Source: Phycisphaerales bacterium (GTDB taxonomy: Bacteria; Planctomycetota; Phycisphaerae; Phycisphaerales; UBA1924). From it: a stretch of 64,000 nucleotides of DNA. The DNA lies in the NCBI GenBank assembly GCA_040221175.1, contig JAVJVK010000013.1, forward strand, positions 186,001 to 250,000, written 5' to 3'. Position numbers and translations under genes: made by a program. The notes beneath the pieces were generated by a model. It was given only the letters and a program-made list of their open reading frames with translations, was not told where the DNA came from and searched no databases. Positions 20,132-29,339 of this stretch are shown one piece after another (position 1 is the stretch's first letter; each line of letters starts with the position of its first letter).

Positions 20132-21460
20132 ATGCCGTCGCTGGAGGGCAAGCGCGTCACCGTCATGGGCCTGGGCCGCTTCGGCGGCGGGCTTGGCGTG
20201 GCGAAGTGGCTGCACGCCCAGGGCGCGCACGTCCTCGTCACCGACATGGCATCCGCCGAAACACTCGCGCAGCCGTTGGCCGAGTTGCCCGATGGTGTCG
20301 AAACCCGGCTGGGGGAGCACATTGCGTCTGACTTCACGACGACCGATCTGGTCGTCGCCAGCCCGGCCGTCTCGAAGCCCTGGAACAACCCATATCTGAA
20401 CGCGGCGACCAACGCCGGCGTGCCCATCACCACCGAGATCGGCCTGGCCGTCGACCGCCTGCCCGACCGCACCCGCGTCGTCGGCGTCACCGGCACCGCC
20501 GGCAAGAGCACGACCAGCGCCATGACCGCGCGCGCCCTCGAGGCTACGAACCAGCGCGTCCACCTCGGCGGCAACATCGGCGGCTCACTGCTCGACGCCG
20601 ACATTCAACCCAACGAACTCGTCGTCCTCGAACTCTCAAGCTTCATGCTCCACTGGCTCGGCAAGCGCGCCTGGTCGCCCGGCACCGCCGTCGTTACCAA
20701 CATCGCGCCGAACCACCTCGACTGGCACGAGACCTTCGAGCACTACGAACAAAGCAAGCGCCACATCGCCGCCCACCAGCAATCGGGCGACCTGCTGCTG
20801 AGCGACCGCTGGCCCGAACTCACCACCGCCACCCGCGTGCGTCCGACCACGGACCTGCCAACCCTCACCCTCCCCGGCACCCACAACCGCGCCAACGCCG
20901 CCATGGCCCTCGCCGCCGCCAGCGCCACGCTTCATCGCCACGGCATCGCACACGACCGAGCCACGCTTGCCGGCGCCATCGCCACATTCCCAGGCCTTCC
21001 ACACCGCCTGCAGCTCGTCGCCACCCACACCGGCGTCTCGTTCTACAACGACAGCAAGTGCACCACGCCCGAGGCCGTCGCCCTCGCCGTCGAGGCGCTC
21101 GCCGACCGCACGCCCCGCACGAACATCCACCTCATCGCCGGCGGGGCCGACAAGGGCGTGGATCTCGCGCCCATCGCCGATCTCTCGCGCAGCATCGGCT
21201 CGCTCCATACCATCGGAGCGACCGGCCCGCGCATCTGCGAGCTGGCCGGCGGGAAGGCGGCGCACCATGGCACACTTGAAGCGGCGTTCGAGGCGGCGGT
21301 GGGGGAGGCGAGCGAGCGCCACGCCGTCCTGCTCAGCCCCGGATGCGCCTCGTGGGACCAGTTCACCAACTACGAGCAACGCGGGTCGCAATTTGCTGAT
21401 CTCGTGCATCGCTGGATCGCTGCTCGGCCTGAGCGCGTGCACCCCGCCCAAGCCGATTGA
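20132..21460 (+). CDS. murD: UDP-N-acetylmuramoyl-L-alanine:D-glutamate ligase
   Basis: Cytoplasmic Mur ligase that adds D-glutamate to UDP-MurNAc-L-Ala in peptidoglycan synthesis. 442 aa. N-terminal Rossmann-like GLGRFGGGLGVAKWL, ATP loop GVTGTAGKSTTSAMTA, conserved NIAPNHLDWH (about residue 190) and C-terminal FYNDSKCTTPEA with the LIAGGADKGVDL segment are all present. It starts directly after the aminotransferase stop. It is not in a division/cell-wall (dcw) cluster: no mur or fts neighbours occur here. Its last 68 bp overlap the following lipoprotein gene. Confidence 0.95.
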   Translation: MPSLEGKRVTVMGLGRFGGGLGVAKWLHAQGAHVLVTDMASAETLAQPLAELPDGVETRLGEHIASDFTTTDLVVASPAVSKPWNNPYLNAATNAGVPITTEIGLAVDRLPDRTRVVGVTGTAGKSTTSAMTARALEATNQRVHLGGNIGGSLLDADIQPNELVVLELSSFMLHWLGKRAWSPGTAVVTNIAPNHLDWHETFEHYEQSKRHIAAHQQSGDLLLSDRWPELTTATRVRPTTDLPTLTLPGTHNRANAAMALAAASATLHRHGIAHDRATLAGAIATFPGLPHRLQLVATHTGVSFYNDSKCTTPEAVALAVEALADRTPRTNIHLIAGGADKGVDLAPIADLSRSIGSLHTIGATGPRICELAGGKAAHHGTLEAAFEAAVGEASERHAVLLSPGCASWDQFTNYEQRGSQFADLVHRWIAARPERVHPAQAD

Positions 21461-22175
21461 CCCCGCCCCGCCCGAGCCCGGACCCGTGACGCCCCGCGCC
21501 GAGGCAGCGCCCGCGCCCGTCGCCGATCCCCAATCCAGATCCGAGCCGCCCAAGACCATCACCCTCGCCGAAGGCCTCCGCCTCAACCGAGCCGAACGCT
21601 GGATCGAGCTCGACGGCTTCGTCCCCATCGACGTGCGCGAGCAGGACCGCACGGGCTACACGCTCATCCGCTACCTCGAGTGCATCGCCGTCACCCCCAT
21701 TAGTGGCAAGGACCACGAGGCCCTCATGGTGACGCAGGTGAAGCCCTCGACCATCCACGCGGCGTTGCTCACGCTTGGCCTGGAGCCCGGCGCCCCCGGG
21801 GCGATTGCCTGGTACGGCCGCGAACCCGTCGCCCGACCGGCGCGTGGCGCGCCCGTGACGATCACCTATCGCACGGCCGACCAACCGCCCCCGGGCGAGC
21901 CGATCACGACGTTCATCGTCGATGCCGACACGGGCGAGCACTTCGATGCACGATCCCAGTGGGTCTTCGCGGGTTCACTGTTCGAGAACGACCGCTACGT
22001 GGCCGACGCCGATGGGCTCGTCGTCGGCCTGCACACCTTTGGCACCGAACTCGTCGCGCTGCAGCAGGCAATGAGCCCCGATTCGTTCATCGAAGAACCA
22101 CGTTGGATCGCCCACCCGGAGCAGACCCCCGGGTTTGGCGCGAGCGTCATCATCCGGATCGCCGCCGATCGTTAG
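21393..22175 (+). CDS. YdjY-domain lipoprotein
   Basis: About 260 aa. A hydrophobic N-terminus with lipobox LSAC (Cys about residue 16) follows a probable TTG start that lies inside murD; the exact start is uncertain because no ribosome-binding site is visible and the n-region lacks a positive charge. Residues about 50-130 are a YdjY-type domain, typical of planctomycetes: LNRAERWIELDGFVPIDVRE, then LEC..., DHEALMVTQVKPSTIHAALL and LGLEPG. The function of this domain is not known. Coupling to murD suggests an envelope role. It ends in a 4-nt TTAG overlap with the convergent htrA. Confidence 0.78.
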   Translation: MLISCIAGSLLGLSACTPPKPIDPAPPEPGPVTPRAEAAPAPVADPQSRSEPPKTITLAEGLRLNRAERWIELDGFVPIDVREQDRTGYTLIRYLECIAVTPISGKDHEALMVTQVKPSTIHAALLTLGLEPGAPGAIAWYGREPVARPARGAPVTITYRTADQPPPGEPITTFIVDADTGEHFDARSQWVFAGSLFENDRYVADADGLVVGLHTFGTELVALQQAMSPDSFIEEPRWIAHPEQTPGFGASVIIRIAADR

Positions 22176-23584
22176 GGACGCACGCGGACGGTCAACTCCC
22201 GCGTCTGCTCGGATTCGGGCTCGCGCACCAGGATGGTGGTTTCTCGGCCCAGCGCGATCCGCGAGAGCGCAATTGCGTCCAGGAACTCGGTGTAGGTATC
22301 GATTTCCTGCCCGTCGATCGCCACGATCTGCTGTCCCTCGGCAAGCCCGGCGCGCCGGGCGACCGAGTTGTCACGCGTCCGCCGAACGTACACGAGGCCC
22401 CGGTTATCCAGGCGTATGTCCAGCCCGATGTGGCGGTCCAGCATTTGCTCGGTGGGGCCACCGATGGCGTTGATCGAATCGAGTTCGTCGAGCACGACCG
22501 TGGTCTCGATGGGCGTGCCATCGCGCCACACGCGGACGGAAAGCTCCTTGCCCGGCCGCATCGTGTTGACCACGGCGCGGAGGATGTCCGGGCTGGGCAC
22601 CGCCTGCCCGCCGATGCTCTCGATGATGTCATCGGCCAGGATGCCTGCGCGCTCGGCGGGCCCGCCATCGGTCACCTGACCGACCACCACGCCGATGCCC
22701 TTGAAGACGTCGTCTTCGATGATGGGGCGCTGCCCGCGGAAGCCACCGAAGGCGATGCCAAGCCGGCCCCGCGCCACGCGGCCGGTTTCGATGATTTGGT
22801 CGGCGACCGATTCGATGGTCGACAGCGGAATGGCGAAGCTGATGCCGGCGCTCTGGCCCTCGCTGGGGTTGGCCAGTGAGTCGCCCGAGCGTCCGGTTGC
22901 GATCGCGACGTTCATGCCGATGATCCGACCACGCACGTCGATCAGCGGACCGCCCGAGTTCCCAGGGTTCACCGCCGCATCGGTCTGGATGAAGTTCGTA
23001 AACGCGCTGCCCGCCGCCCCGGTGTTGGGGTCGCGACCCAGCCCGCTCACGATGCCCTCGCTCATCGAGAACTTGAAGTTGAACGGCGAGCCGAACGCGA
23101 ACACGCGGTCGCCCTGCTGGGGCATCTCGCCCGTGGCGCGCGGCAGCGGGATCATGCCCGTCGCATCCTCGGCCTTCAGCACGGCGATGTCGGTAAACAC
23201 GTCAACGCCCACCACGTCCGCGGTCATGACGCGCCCGGTGTACAACTGCAGGCTGACGCGGTCCGATCCGCCCACGACGTGGGCATTTGTCAGGATGTGC
23301 CCCTCGTCGTCGTACACCCAGCCAGAGCCCGCAGCCCCGGCGCTGAATCGGCTGGCCGACATCAGGTGCACCACCCCCGGCTCGACCGACTGGGCGATGG
23401 CCCGCGTGGCGCGGTTGATGCGAAGCAGGATGTCGTCCTGCACCAGTTCCTGACGAGCGAGCGTGACCTGAGCGTGTGCCTGCTGCGCTTCGGTGCGACG
23501 CACGATCTCTGGCGCTGCCAGCAACGCCGCCATCGCCGTCAACAGCACGACCGCCGCCGGGCCCAGGGTGATAAATCGTCTCAT
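22172..23584 (-). CDS. HtrA/DegP-type periplasmic serine protease with two PDZ domains
   Basis: 470 aa. An N-terminal signal anchor or signal peptide (residues 1-24) is followed by a trypsin-like domain with catalytic His102 (LTNAHVV), Asp132 (FTDIAVLK) and Ser210 (NPGNSGGPL). PDZ1 follows at about 285-375 (GGPAERAGILADDIIESIGG) and PDZ2 at about 385-470 (VARRAGLAEGQQIVAIDGQE). HtrA proteins degrade or refold misfolded envelope proteins. GGAGG lies about 7 nt upstream of ATG 23584. It may be linked with the dockerin-rich exoproteome as quality control (inference). Confidence 0.94.
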   Translation of the reverse strand: MRRFITLGPAAVVLLTAMAALLAAPEIVRRTEAQQAHAQVTLARQELVQDDILLRINRATRAIAQSVEPGVVHLMSASRFSAGAAGSGWVYDDEGHILTNAHVVGGSDRVSLQLYTGRVMTADVVGVDVFTDIAVLKAEDATGMIPLPRATGEMPQQGDRVFAFGSPFNFKFSMSEGIVSGLGRDPNTGAAGSAFTNFIQTDAAVNPGNSGGPLIDVRGRIIGMNVAIATGRSGDSLANPSEGQSAGISFAIPLSTIESVADQIIETGRVARGRLGIAFGGFRGQRPIIEDDVFKGIGVVVGQVTDGGPAERAGILADDIIESIGGQAVPSPDILRAVVNTMRPGKELSVRVWRDGTPIETTVVLDELDSINAIGGPTEQMLDRHIGLDIRLDNRGLVYVRRTRDNSVARRAGLAEGQQIVAIDGQEIDTYTEFLDAIALSRIALGRETTILVREPESEQTRELTVRVRP

Positions 23585-23678
23585 GGATTGCCTCCGAACC
23601 GTCCGGAAACACCAAGCGACGCAAGCCGCCGGATGTTCCCCACACAGATGCCCCGGGCGCGTCGATCCGGCAGGGGGC

Positions 23679-24521
23679 CTAGCGGTCCCGCATGCCGAAC
23701 GTCTTGCCGCCGAAGTCTCTTTCGGCTACCCGGCGCACCCATTGCATAGCCGCTTCGCGGATCACCGGCCCGAGGTTCGCAACCGGCTGGGCCAACCCCG
23801 GGGTTTTCTCCAGGAGACCCATAACGTCGTGCAGCACCACCACCTGCCCGTGACAGCTCGTCCCGGCCCCGATGCCGATCACCGGCACGCCCGAGGCGGC
23901 CACCAGTTCATCGGCAACCTCCGTGGGTACGGCCTCGACCAGAAGCATCGCCGCCCCGGCCGCCTCGAGCGCCCGGGCGTCGGCCAGCACGCGATCGGCC
24001 TCGCTCTGCGTCCGGCCCTGAGCCTTGTACCCGCTCGTCATCGCGACGTGCTGGGGCTTGCTGCCAACGTGCGCGCAGACCGGGATACCCGCCGAGGCCA
24101 TGCGCTTGACCAGCGGCGCGAAGCTCTCGTCGGCTTCCAGCTTCACGATGTCGGCCTTGCCCTCCACCAGGAATCGGCCGGCGTTCTCGAGCGCCCTGTC
24201 GGGGCTGGCCTGGTACGTCATGAACGGCATATCGCCCATGACCACCGTGTTCGGCGCTCCCCGCTTGACCGCCGCCGTCAGCGCCAGCAAAACCTCGAAG
24301 GGCATGTCGATCGTCCGCGGCAGTCCGAGAATCACCTCCGCCGCGGTGTCTCCCACGAGCAACAAGTGCACGCCAGCCTGCTCGAGCAGTCGCGCCGTCG
24401 ACGCGTCATAGCACGTCAGGCAGGCAAAAGGCTCGCCCTGGCGGGCCATTCGGCCCAGCGTGGCCAGCGTCACCGGCTTTCGTTGCGAAGCGCCCTCGAT
24501 GATCGATCCCACCGTGCTCAC
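23679..24521 (-). CDS. panB: 3-methyl-2-oxobutanoate hydroxymethyltransferase
   Basis: First committed enzyme of pantothenate synthesis: transfers a hydroxymethyl group from methylene-THF to 2-oxoisovalerate. 280 aa TIM barrel. Family segments are intact: LTCYDASTARLLEQAG, VGDTAAEVILGL with DTIDMP-like positions, MGDMPFMTYQ, KLEADE, AHVGSKPQ and GIGAGTSCHGQVVVLHD. Start is GTG 24521, 9 bp after the nadE stop on the same strand, as last gene of a five-gene run. TAGGAT lies 6 nt upstream but shares its TAG with the nadE stop codon, so it may be chance. Confidence 0.96.
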   Translation of the reverse strand: MSTVGSIIEGASQRKPVTLATLGRMARQGEPFACLTCYDASTARLLEQAGVHLLLVGDTAAEVILGLPRTIDMPFEVLLALTAAVKRGAPNTVVMGDMPFMTYQASPDRALENAGRFLVEGKADIVKLEADESFAPLVKRMASAGIPVCAHVGSKPQHVAMTSGYKAQGRTQSEADRVLADARALEAAGAAMLLVEAVPTEVADELVAASGVPVIGIGAGTSCHGQVVVLHDVMGLLEKTPGLAQPVANLGPVIREAAMQWVRRVAERDFGGKTFGMRDR

Positions 24522-24530
24522 GCAGCCATC

Positions 24531-26237
24531 CTAGGAGCCCAACCCATCCAGCCCCGAGCCCATCCAGCCCTGGGCAATGGGCATCCGCCGCCCCGGGCCG
24601 AAGGCGACCGGCGTCACCTTCAGGGCTACGCCATATTGCCGTCGCTTGTATTCGTGCGTCGCGATCAACCGGCACATCCTTCGCACTATTTCGGCGTCGC
24701 AGCCCGTCTGGGTGGCGATCGCGTCAACGCCCTGCCGCCCCTCTACGCGCAGCGTGACGATGCGATCGAGCACGTCGTAGGCCGGCAGCGTGTCGTCGTC
24801 ACGCTGATCGGGCGCCAACTCGGCGCTGGGCGGCTTGGTGATCGTGCCCTCGGGAATCGGCGGTAGACCGAACCCGAACGCCCGTGGATCGGTGTTCATG
24901 GCGCGCGCCAGCTCGTACACGCGCAGCTTGGTCAGGTCGGCGATCGGCGCGATGGCGCCGTTCATGTCGCCGTAGAGCGTGCAATAGCCGACCGCGAGTT
25001 CGGTCTTGTTGCCCGTCGTCACCACAAGGGCGTTCAGCCTGTTGCTCAGCGTCATGATCGCCGTGCCGCGCAGCCGGCTTTGCAGATTCTGCTCGGTCAC
25101 GTCGGGCCGCTCTGCGCCCAACGCCGGCGCGCCCAGATCTTCAAACACGCCGTCCACCACGCCGCGAAAGCCAGCCATCGGTTCGGCGATCGGAAGCGTG
25201 ACCAGGCGAATGCCAAGATTCTGCGCGAGCAACTCCGCATCCGAGAGCGCATGCTCGGATGAGTATGGCCCGGGCATCGCCACGCCAATCACGTGCTGGG
25301 CGCCCAGTGCCTTCACGGCAACTGCGCACGACACCGCCGAATCGATGCCGCCGCTCAGTCCCAGCAAGACGCGCTCGAAGCCGGTCTTGCGCACGTAGTC
25401 CCGCACCCCTACCGCCAGCGCCTCGGCCAGCGCGACGTCGGGGCCCGCTTCGAGCATCGAATCGCGTGCACGCTCGCCGCTCTCGGACAACTCGACAACC
25501 GTCACGCCGTCGCCCATCCGGGGTCCTGCGGCGCGCTGCCGACCCGTTGGGTCGAACGCAATCGCATGGCCGTCGAAGATGAGGTCGTCGTTTGCGCCCG
25601 CCTGGTTCACGCCCAGCACCCACACGCCCTGCTGCTGCGCATGGCCGCCCACGAGCGCCAGGTGCCGCTCGTGTTTTTCCTCCACGAACGGGCTTGCCGA
25701 CGGGGCGACGATCACGCGCGCCCCGGCCGAGACCAGATCACGGACGGGGTCGTCCTTCAACTGGTATCGCCAGTGCTGGTCCGCATCCTGGCCCATCCAG
25801 AGATCCTCGCAGATCGCCAGGCCCACCCGCTCGCCCGCCACGTCGAACACGCACGCCACGTCACCGGCAACGAAGTAGCGGTCCTCGTCGAATACGTCGT
25901 ACGTCGGCAGCAGGCGCTTGTGATACGTATGGGCAAGACGCCCATCCTGGAACACCAGCAGGCTGTTGCGAACGCCACGCCCGTCCTGCACCGGGGACCC
26001 AACCACGATCGCCGGGCCGCCGCGCGAGCGTTCCGCAAGCCCGAGCGCGCGGTCATAGCACCGCTGGACGAAACCGGGCTCGTAGAGCAGGTCTCGGGGC
26101 GGATACCCGCAGACGGCCAGTTCGGGCAACACCACCAGATCGACCGCGCCGGCCGAGCGCACCGCGTCCTCGATCAGCCGGATGTTGCCGACCAGGTCGC
26201 CCACCTTCGGATTGATCGGGGCCAACGCGATGCGCAT
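24531..26237 (-). CDS. nadE: Glutamine-dependent NAD+ synthetase
   Basis: 568 aa two-domain enzyme: an N-terminal nitrilase-type glutaminase with catalytic triad Glu39 (VLPELAVCG), Lys108 (YHKRLLP) and Cys143 (AICEDLW), and a C-terminal synthetase domain with the PP-loop SGGIDS at 295-300. It converts deamido-NAD to NAD+ with ammonia channelled from glutamine. The segment GNKTELAVGYCTLYGD and the Lys-containing KPPSAEL loop are typical. It starts 9 bp after the flippase-like gene, with TAGCCT 6 nt before the ATG overlapping that gene's stop. Confidence 0.97.
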   Translation of the reverse strand: MRIALAPINPKVGDLVGNIRLIEDAVRSAGAVDLVVLPELAVCGYPPRDLLYEPGFVQRCYDRALGLAERSRGGPAIVVGSPVQDGRGVRNSLLVFQDGRLAHTYHKRLLPTYDVFDEDRYFVAGDVACVFDVAGERVGLAICEDLWMGQDADQHWRYQLKDDPVRDLVSAGARVIVAPSASPFVEEKHERHLALVGGHAQQQGVWVLGVNQAGANDDLIFDGHAIAFDPTGRQRAAGPRMGDGVTVVELSESGERARDSMLEAGPDVALAEALAVGVRDYVRKTGFERVLLGLSGGIDSAVSCAVAVKALGAQHVIGVAMPGPYSSEHALSDAELLAQNLGIRLVTLPIAEPMAGFRGVVDGVFEDLGAPALGAERPDVTEQNLQSRLRGTAIMTLSNRLNALVVTTGNKTELAVGYCTLYGDMNGAIAPIADLTKLRVYELARAMNTDPRAFGFGLPPIPEGTITKPPSAELAPDQRDDDTLPAYDVLDRIVTLRVEGRQGVDAIATQTGCDAEIVRRMCRLIATHEYKRRQYGVALKVTPVAFGPGRRMPIAQGWMGSGLDGLGS

Positions 26238-26246
26238 GTGCCGAGG

Positions 26247-27305
26247 CTACGCGCCCCGTGGGGGGCTCGTGCGGGCGAATCGGGACCGCAGCACGCGATC
26301 CAGGCGCAGCCACGCGATGGCAAGCCCCGCCCCGGCGATGACCACGACCAGTTCGGCCCCCGCCGTCAACAAGGCAATGGGCGCGAAGCCCCGGGCGTCG
26401 AGTCCAAGCAAGCCAGCCGTGCCCATTGCGGCGCCCTCGCGGAATCCCAGCATGCCCACCGGCGAGAGCGCACCGGCCAGGAAGTGCCCGCCCGAGATTA
26501 ACAGCCCGTCGGTGGCCGACACGTCCGAGCCCACGAGTTCGCCCGCCACGACCCACCGCCACGCCTGCGCGCCAAAGTCCACCGCTCGGAAGAGTACGAC
26601 CACGGCGACCCATCGACCGCTGGCCAGCATGTCCAGGCCCATGTGCAGTTCGCGTATCACCTGGGTACGCGCCAGCCGCAGCGCCCGCTTGCCGCCCACA
26701 CGGCCGATGAGACGGCTGAGCCGGCGGTGTCCCCGCTCGCCGCTCAGACGCTTGGCGATGAGGACCGTCATGCCCGAAAGCAAGACCATGAAGACCACGG
26801 CCGCCGGCACGGTCCATCCGCCAAGCACGCCGCGCAGCAGCCCCGCGCCGATCAACGCCCCGCTCACCAGCAGCAGCGTGGCCGTCACGGCGCCGAACCA
26901 GCCGAAGATCATCGCCATCGGCACCTTGTCACGCCGGTTGTGGATCGCGATGCGTGCCAGCAGACCGATCTTGAACGGCAAGTTCGCCAAGAACGTGGCG
27001 AGTGCGTTGGTGGCCACCACGTCCAGCGGAGCAATCCGCCGCACCGGCCGCAACGCGGCCCAGAAGATCAGCCCGTTTGCCACTACGCCCACCACGCTCA
27101 GCCCCAGCAGCGAGGCAAGCGCGCCCGGCGGCGCGTCGGCCAGTTGCTCGAGCGATGCTCGGTTCTCTTCGCTCAACGCCAGACGCACGCACCATCCCAG
27201 CAGCGCGATGCCAATCAGGAAGCCCACCACCTGCAGCACCAGGCGTGCCCGGCTGCGCGAAGCGGAAGAACCAGCGTCGGGAGATTGAGAGGCGGTGTCG
27301 TCCAT
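26247..27305 (-). CDS. Flippase-like / lysylphosphatidylglycerol synthase-type membrane protein
   Basis: 352 aa with about eight predicted membrane helices and a 26-residue hydrophilic N-terminus. The pattern matches the flippase-like domain family (LPG_synthase_TM): NALATFLANLPFKIGLLARI near the start, an RLARTQVIRELHMGL cytoplasmic loop, and the SPVGMLGFREGAAMG and APIALLTAGAELVVV helices. Members move or modify lipid-linked substrates; no substrate can be named. It lies 3 bp after the glycosyltransferase-like gene, which suggests a shared pathway for a lipid-linked sugar. Confidence 0.8.
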   Translation of the reverse strand: MDDTASQSPDAGSSASRSRARLVLQVVGFLIGIALLGWCVRLALSEENRASLEQLADAPPGALASLLGLSVVGVVANGLIFWAALRPVRRIAPLDVVATNALATFLANLPFKIGLLARIAIHNRRDKVPMAMIFGWFGAVTATLLLVSGALIGAGLLRGVLGGWTVPAAVVFMVLLSGMTVLIAKRLSGERGHRRLSRLIGRVGGKRALRLARTQVIRELHMGLDMLASGRWVAVVVLFRAVDFGAQAWRWVVAGELVGSDVSATDGLLISGGHFLAGALSPVGMLGFREGAAMGTAGLLGLDARGFAPIALLTAGAELVVVIAGAGLAIAWLRLDRVLRSRFARTSPPRGA

Positions 27306-27308
27306 GCG

Positions 27309-29339
27309 CTAGAGCGGGCCCAAGTCGATGAGGATACGCCCGAGCGGCCCCGGGCCGGGCCAATAGCCCGCAACGACGCCCTGGGCGGCAAGTTCGCCGA
27401 TGGCCCGGGGCGTCAACGCCGCGTCCAGCCAACCCGAGTCGCGGAGCCGCCGCAGTTCCATCTCGTCGATCACGAGCCATCGCACACCGGCATCGCGGAG
27501 CGCCTCCGCCTGCTGGGCCGGCGCATCCGGATGATCGCCCACCACGCGGACAAGCAGCCCCGCGTCCCACGTCGTCGCATAGATCGGATCCGTCAGGTAG
27601 TACAGAGGGGCGCCATCCCCGGCCAGCAGCACCCGGCCTGAGTCCTCCGCCAGCCCGAAGTTCACGACGCCCTGCGGAGACGCCTTCGGGTCGAGCCTTC
27701 CCGTAAACCAGGCCGGGCCCGCGGCAATAAACACGCCTGGCCGTCCGCCGCATTCGCTCGCATACGTCCAGACGAGCCACGCGCCCTGGGCCAGCGAAAG
27801 AACCGCCGCGGCCCACACGGCCCGTACTCCGGTTCGCGAAAGAGCCAGGGCCATGAGCGGCATCACGGTCAACACGATGGGCATCAGGAACCGGCTCTGC
27901 AAGTGCGTCAGTGCGAGCCATGCGATGAGTTGGAATGCAAGGCCGATTGCCAGAGCCGTGGCAAGCGCGTGACGCCGCAGCAATGGTGCCGCTACCGCCG
28001 AGACGACCCCAAGTGCACCAAGCAGCCCCCAATGCGGATGCAGCAGCCCGCGCATGGATGAGCCCCCGGGGAACGGGCCGGCCGGATCGGGAAGCGCGAG
28101 CAGCTTGAGCCGCTCCAGCACCGATCCATCGAACGCATGGCCCGCCGACCACCGGGCATGCTGCTCGGCCGTCCAGTGACCCGAGCCAAGCAATGCCGCG
28201 AGCTGCGGAAACACCGGACTCCCCGCCGCCAAGCCGTTGCGCACCAGCCACGGCAAGAGCGTGGCCGCGCCCACCGCCGCTCCGATTCCGCCGCACCTCA
28301 GCCAGGCCCGGCTCGGCGTCGTCACCACCAGCACAGAGCCGATGATCGGTCCCACCAGGAACAGCGCCGTCGGCTTCGCACCACAGGCCGACCCAACCAG
28401 GAATGCCGCCAGGGCCCATCGAGCCACCGGCGCGGCCTTCGAGACCGCCGCCAGCATGGCGCCGGCCCCCAGCGCCAGCACCGCCGGCTCGTTGTACGCA
28501 AGGCTGCCCGTGACCACCAGCCACGGTGTCGACAAGGCCAGGGCGGCAAGCGCCGTCGCGATGCCGCTGCGTCCGGGCGTCTCTTCGGGCATCAGCAGCC
28601 AGCACAGCCGACCGATCAGCACCACGGCGATCAGGAGCATGAGTGCGCTGAGGCACTGAAACGACATCAGCCCAACGCCGCTGCCGGCGGCCGGATGCTC
28701 TCCGACCAGCGCCGCCAGGTGATAGAAGCCGGCCTCCACGTATCCGGGCAGATACGAGTAAACGTTGTGATCGACCGGCCAGAGCTGACCCGACGCAAGC
28801 CACTCGGCGGGCAATTGGGCGTGGTAGCTCCGCGTGTCATATCCACGGCCTTCGCTCTCCCACAGCCACCCCACGGGGCTGGCCGACGCAACCGCGAGCA
28901 CGGCGATTCCGGGAATCAGCGACAGCGATGCAGGGTGCACGCCTGCGCCCGCGCGGTCTTGCCGCTTCATCAGATCGATCGCCAGCAATACCAGGCCGGC
29001 TAAGACGGGTAGCCCCGCCACGACGCGACGCCCCCCAGCACCAAGCCACTCGAACGCGCCCAGCACACCCAAGACGTGGCTGATGGCGAGCATGAAGCCC
29101 AGCCCCACGGCCGGGGCGAGCCACGCGGCGGTCGTGCGATCTTCCATCCAGCGCAACGAAGCCGCCCCCAGCCCCCATGCGCCGGCCAGATATGCCCCCG
29201 CCAACACGCCCGCGGTCGCCCATACGCTGGCAACCGCCACCACCGTGCCGAGCCACGACACAACGCCGATCGCCGCCACGCCGAGGATCGCCGCAATGAG
29301 CCCGCCCACCAACAGTCCGGCCAGGGCCTTCGAACTCAC
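27309..29339 (-). CDS. Polytopic membrane glycosyltransferase-like protein (GT-C/PMT type)
   Basis: 676 aa with about 12-13 hydrophobic helices followed by a soluble C-terminal domain of about 130 residues. After the first helices an extracytoplasmic loop reads WLWESEGRGYDTRSYHAQLP, with the acidic/Tyr pattern seen in GT-C (ArnT/PMT) glycosyltransferases that take sugars from polyprenyl phosphates. I do not see a diagnostic motif that fixes the acceptor. GTG 29339 overlaps the upstream stop (GTGA), so it is translationally coupled to the ModA-like gene. The flippase gene follows 3 bp later. Confidence 0.75.
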   Translation of the reverse strand: MSSKALAGLLVGGLIAAILGVAAIGVVSWLGTVVAVASVWATAGVLAGAYLAGAWGLGAASLRWMEDRTTAAWLAPAVGLGFMLAISHVLGVLGAFEWLGAGGRRVVAGLPVLAGLVLLAIDLMKRQDRAGAGVHPASLSLIPGIAVLAVASASPVGWLWESEGRGYDTRSYHAQLPAEWLASGQLWPVDHNVYSYLPGYVEAGFYHLAALVGEHPAAGSGVGLMSFQCLSALMLLIAVVLIGRLCWLLMPEETPGRSGIATALAALALSTPWLVVTGSLAYNEPAVLALGAGAMLAAVSKAAPVARWALAAFLVGSACGAKPTALFLVGPIIGSVLVVTTPSRAWLRCGGIGAAVGAATLLPWLVRNGLAAGSPVFPQLAALLGSGHWTAEQHARWSAGHAFDGSVLERLKLLALPDPAGPFPGGSSMRGLLHPHWGLLGALGVVSAVAAPLLRRHALATALAIGLAFQLIAWLALTHLQSRFLMPIVLTVMPLMALALSRTGVRAVWAAAVLSLAQGAWLVWTYASECGGRPGVFIAAGPAWFTGRLDPKASPQGVVNFGLAEDSGRVLLAGDGAPLYYLTDPIYATTWDAGLLVRVVGDHPDAPAQQAEALRDAGVRWLVIDEMELRRLRDSGWLDAALTPRAIGELAAQGVVAGYWPGPGPLGRILIDLGPL

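Noticed and set aside
24522-26249. TAGGAT and TAGCCT -10 elements for panB and nadE
   Set aside because: Both use the TAG stop codon of the preceding gene in a tight operon, so they may be chance; not counted in the leaderless set.
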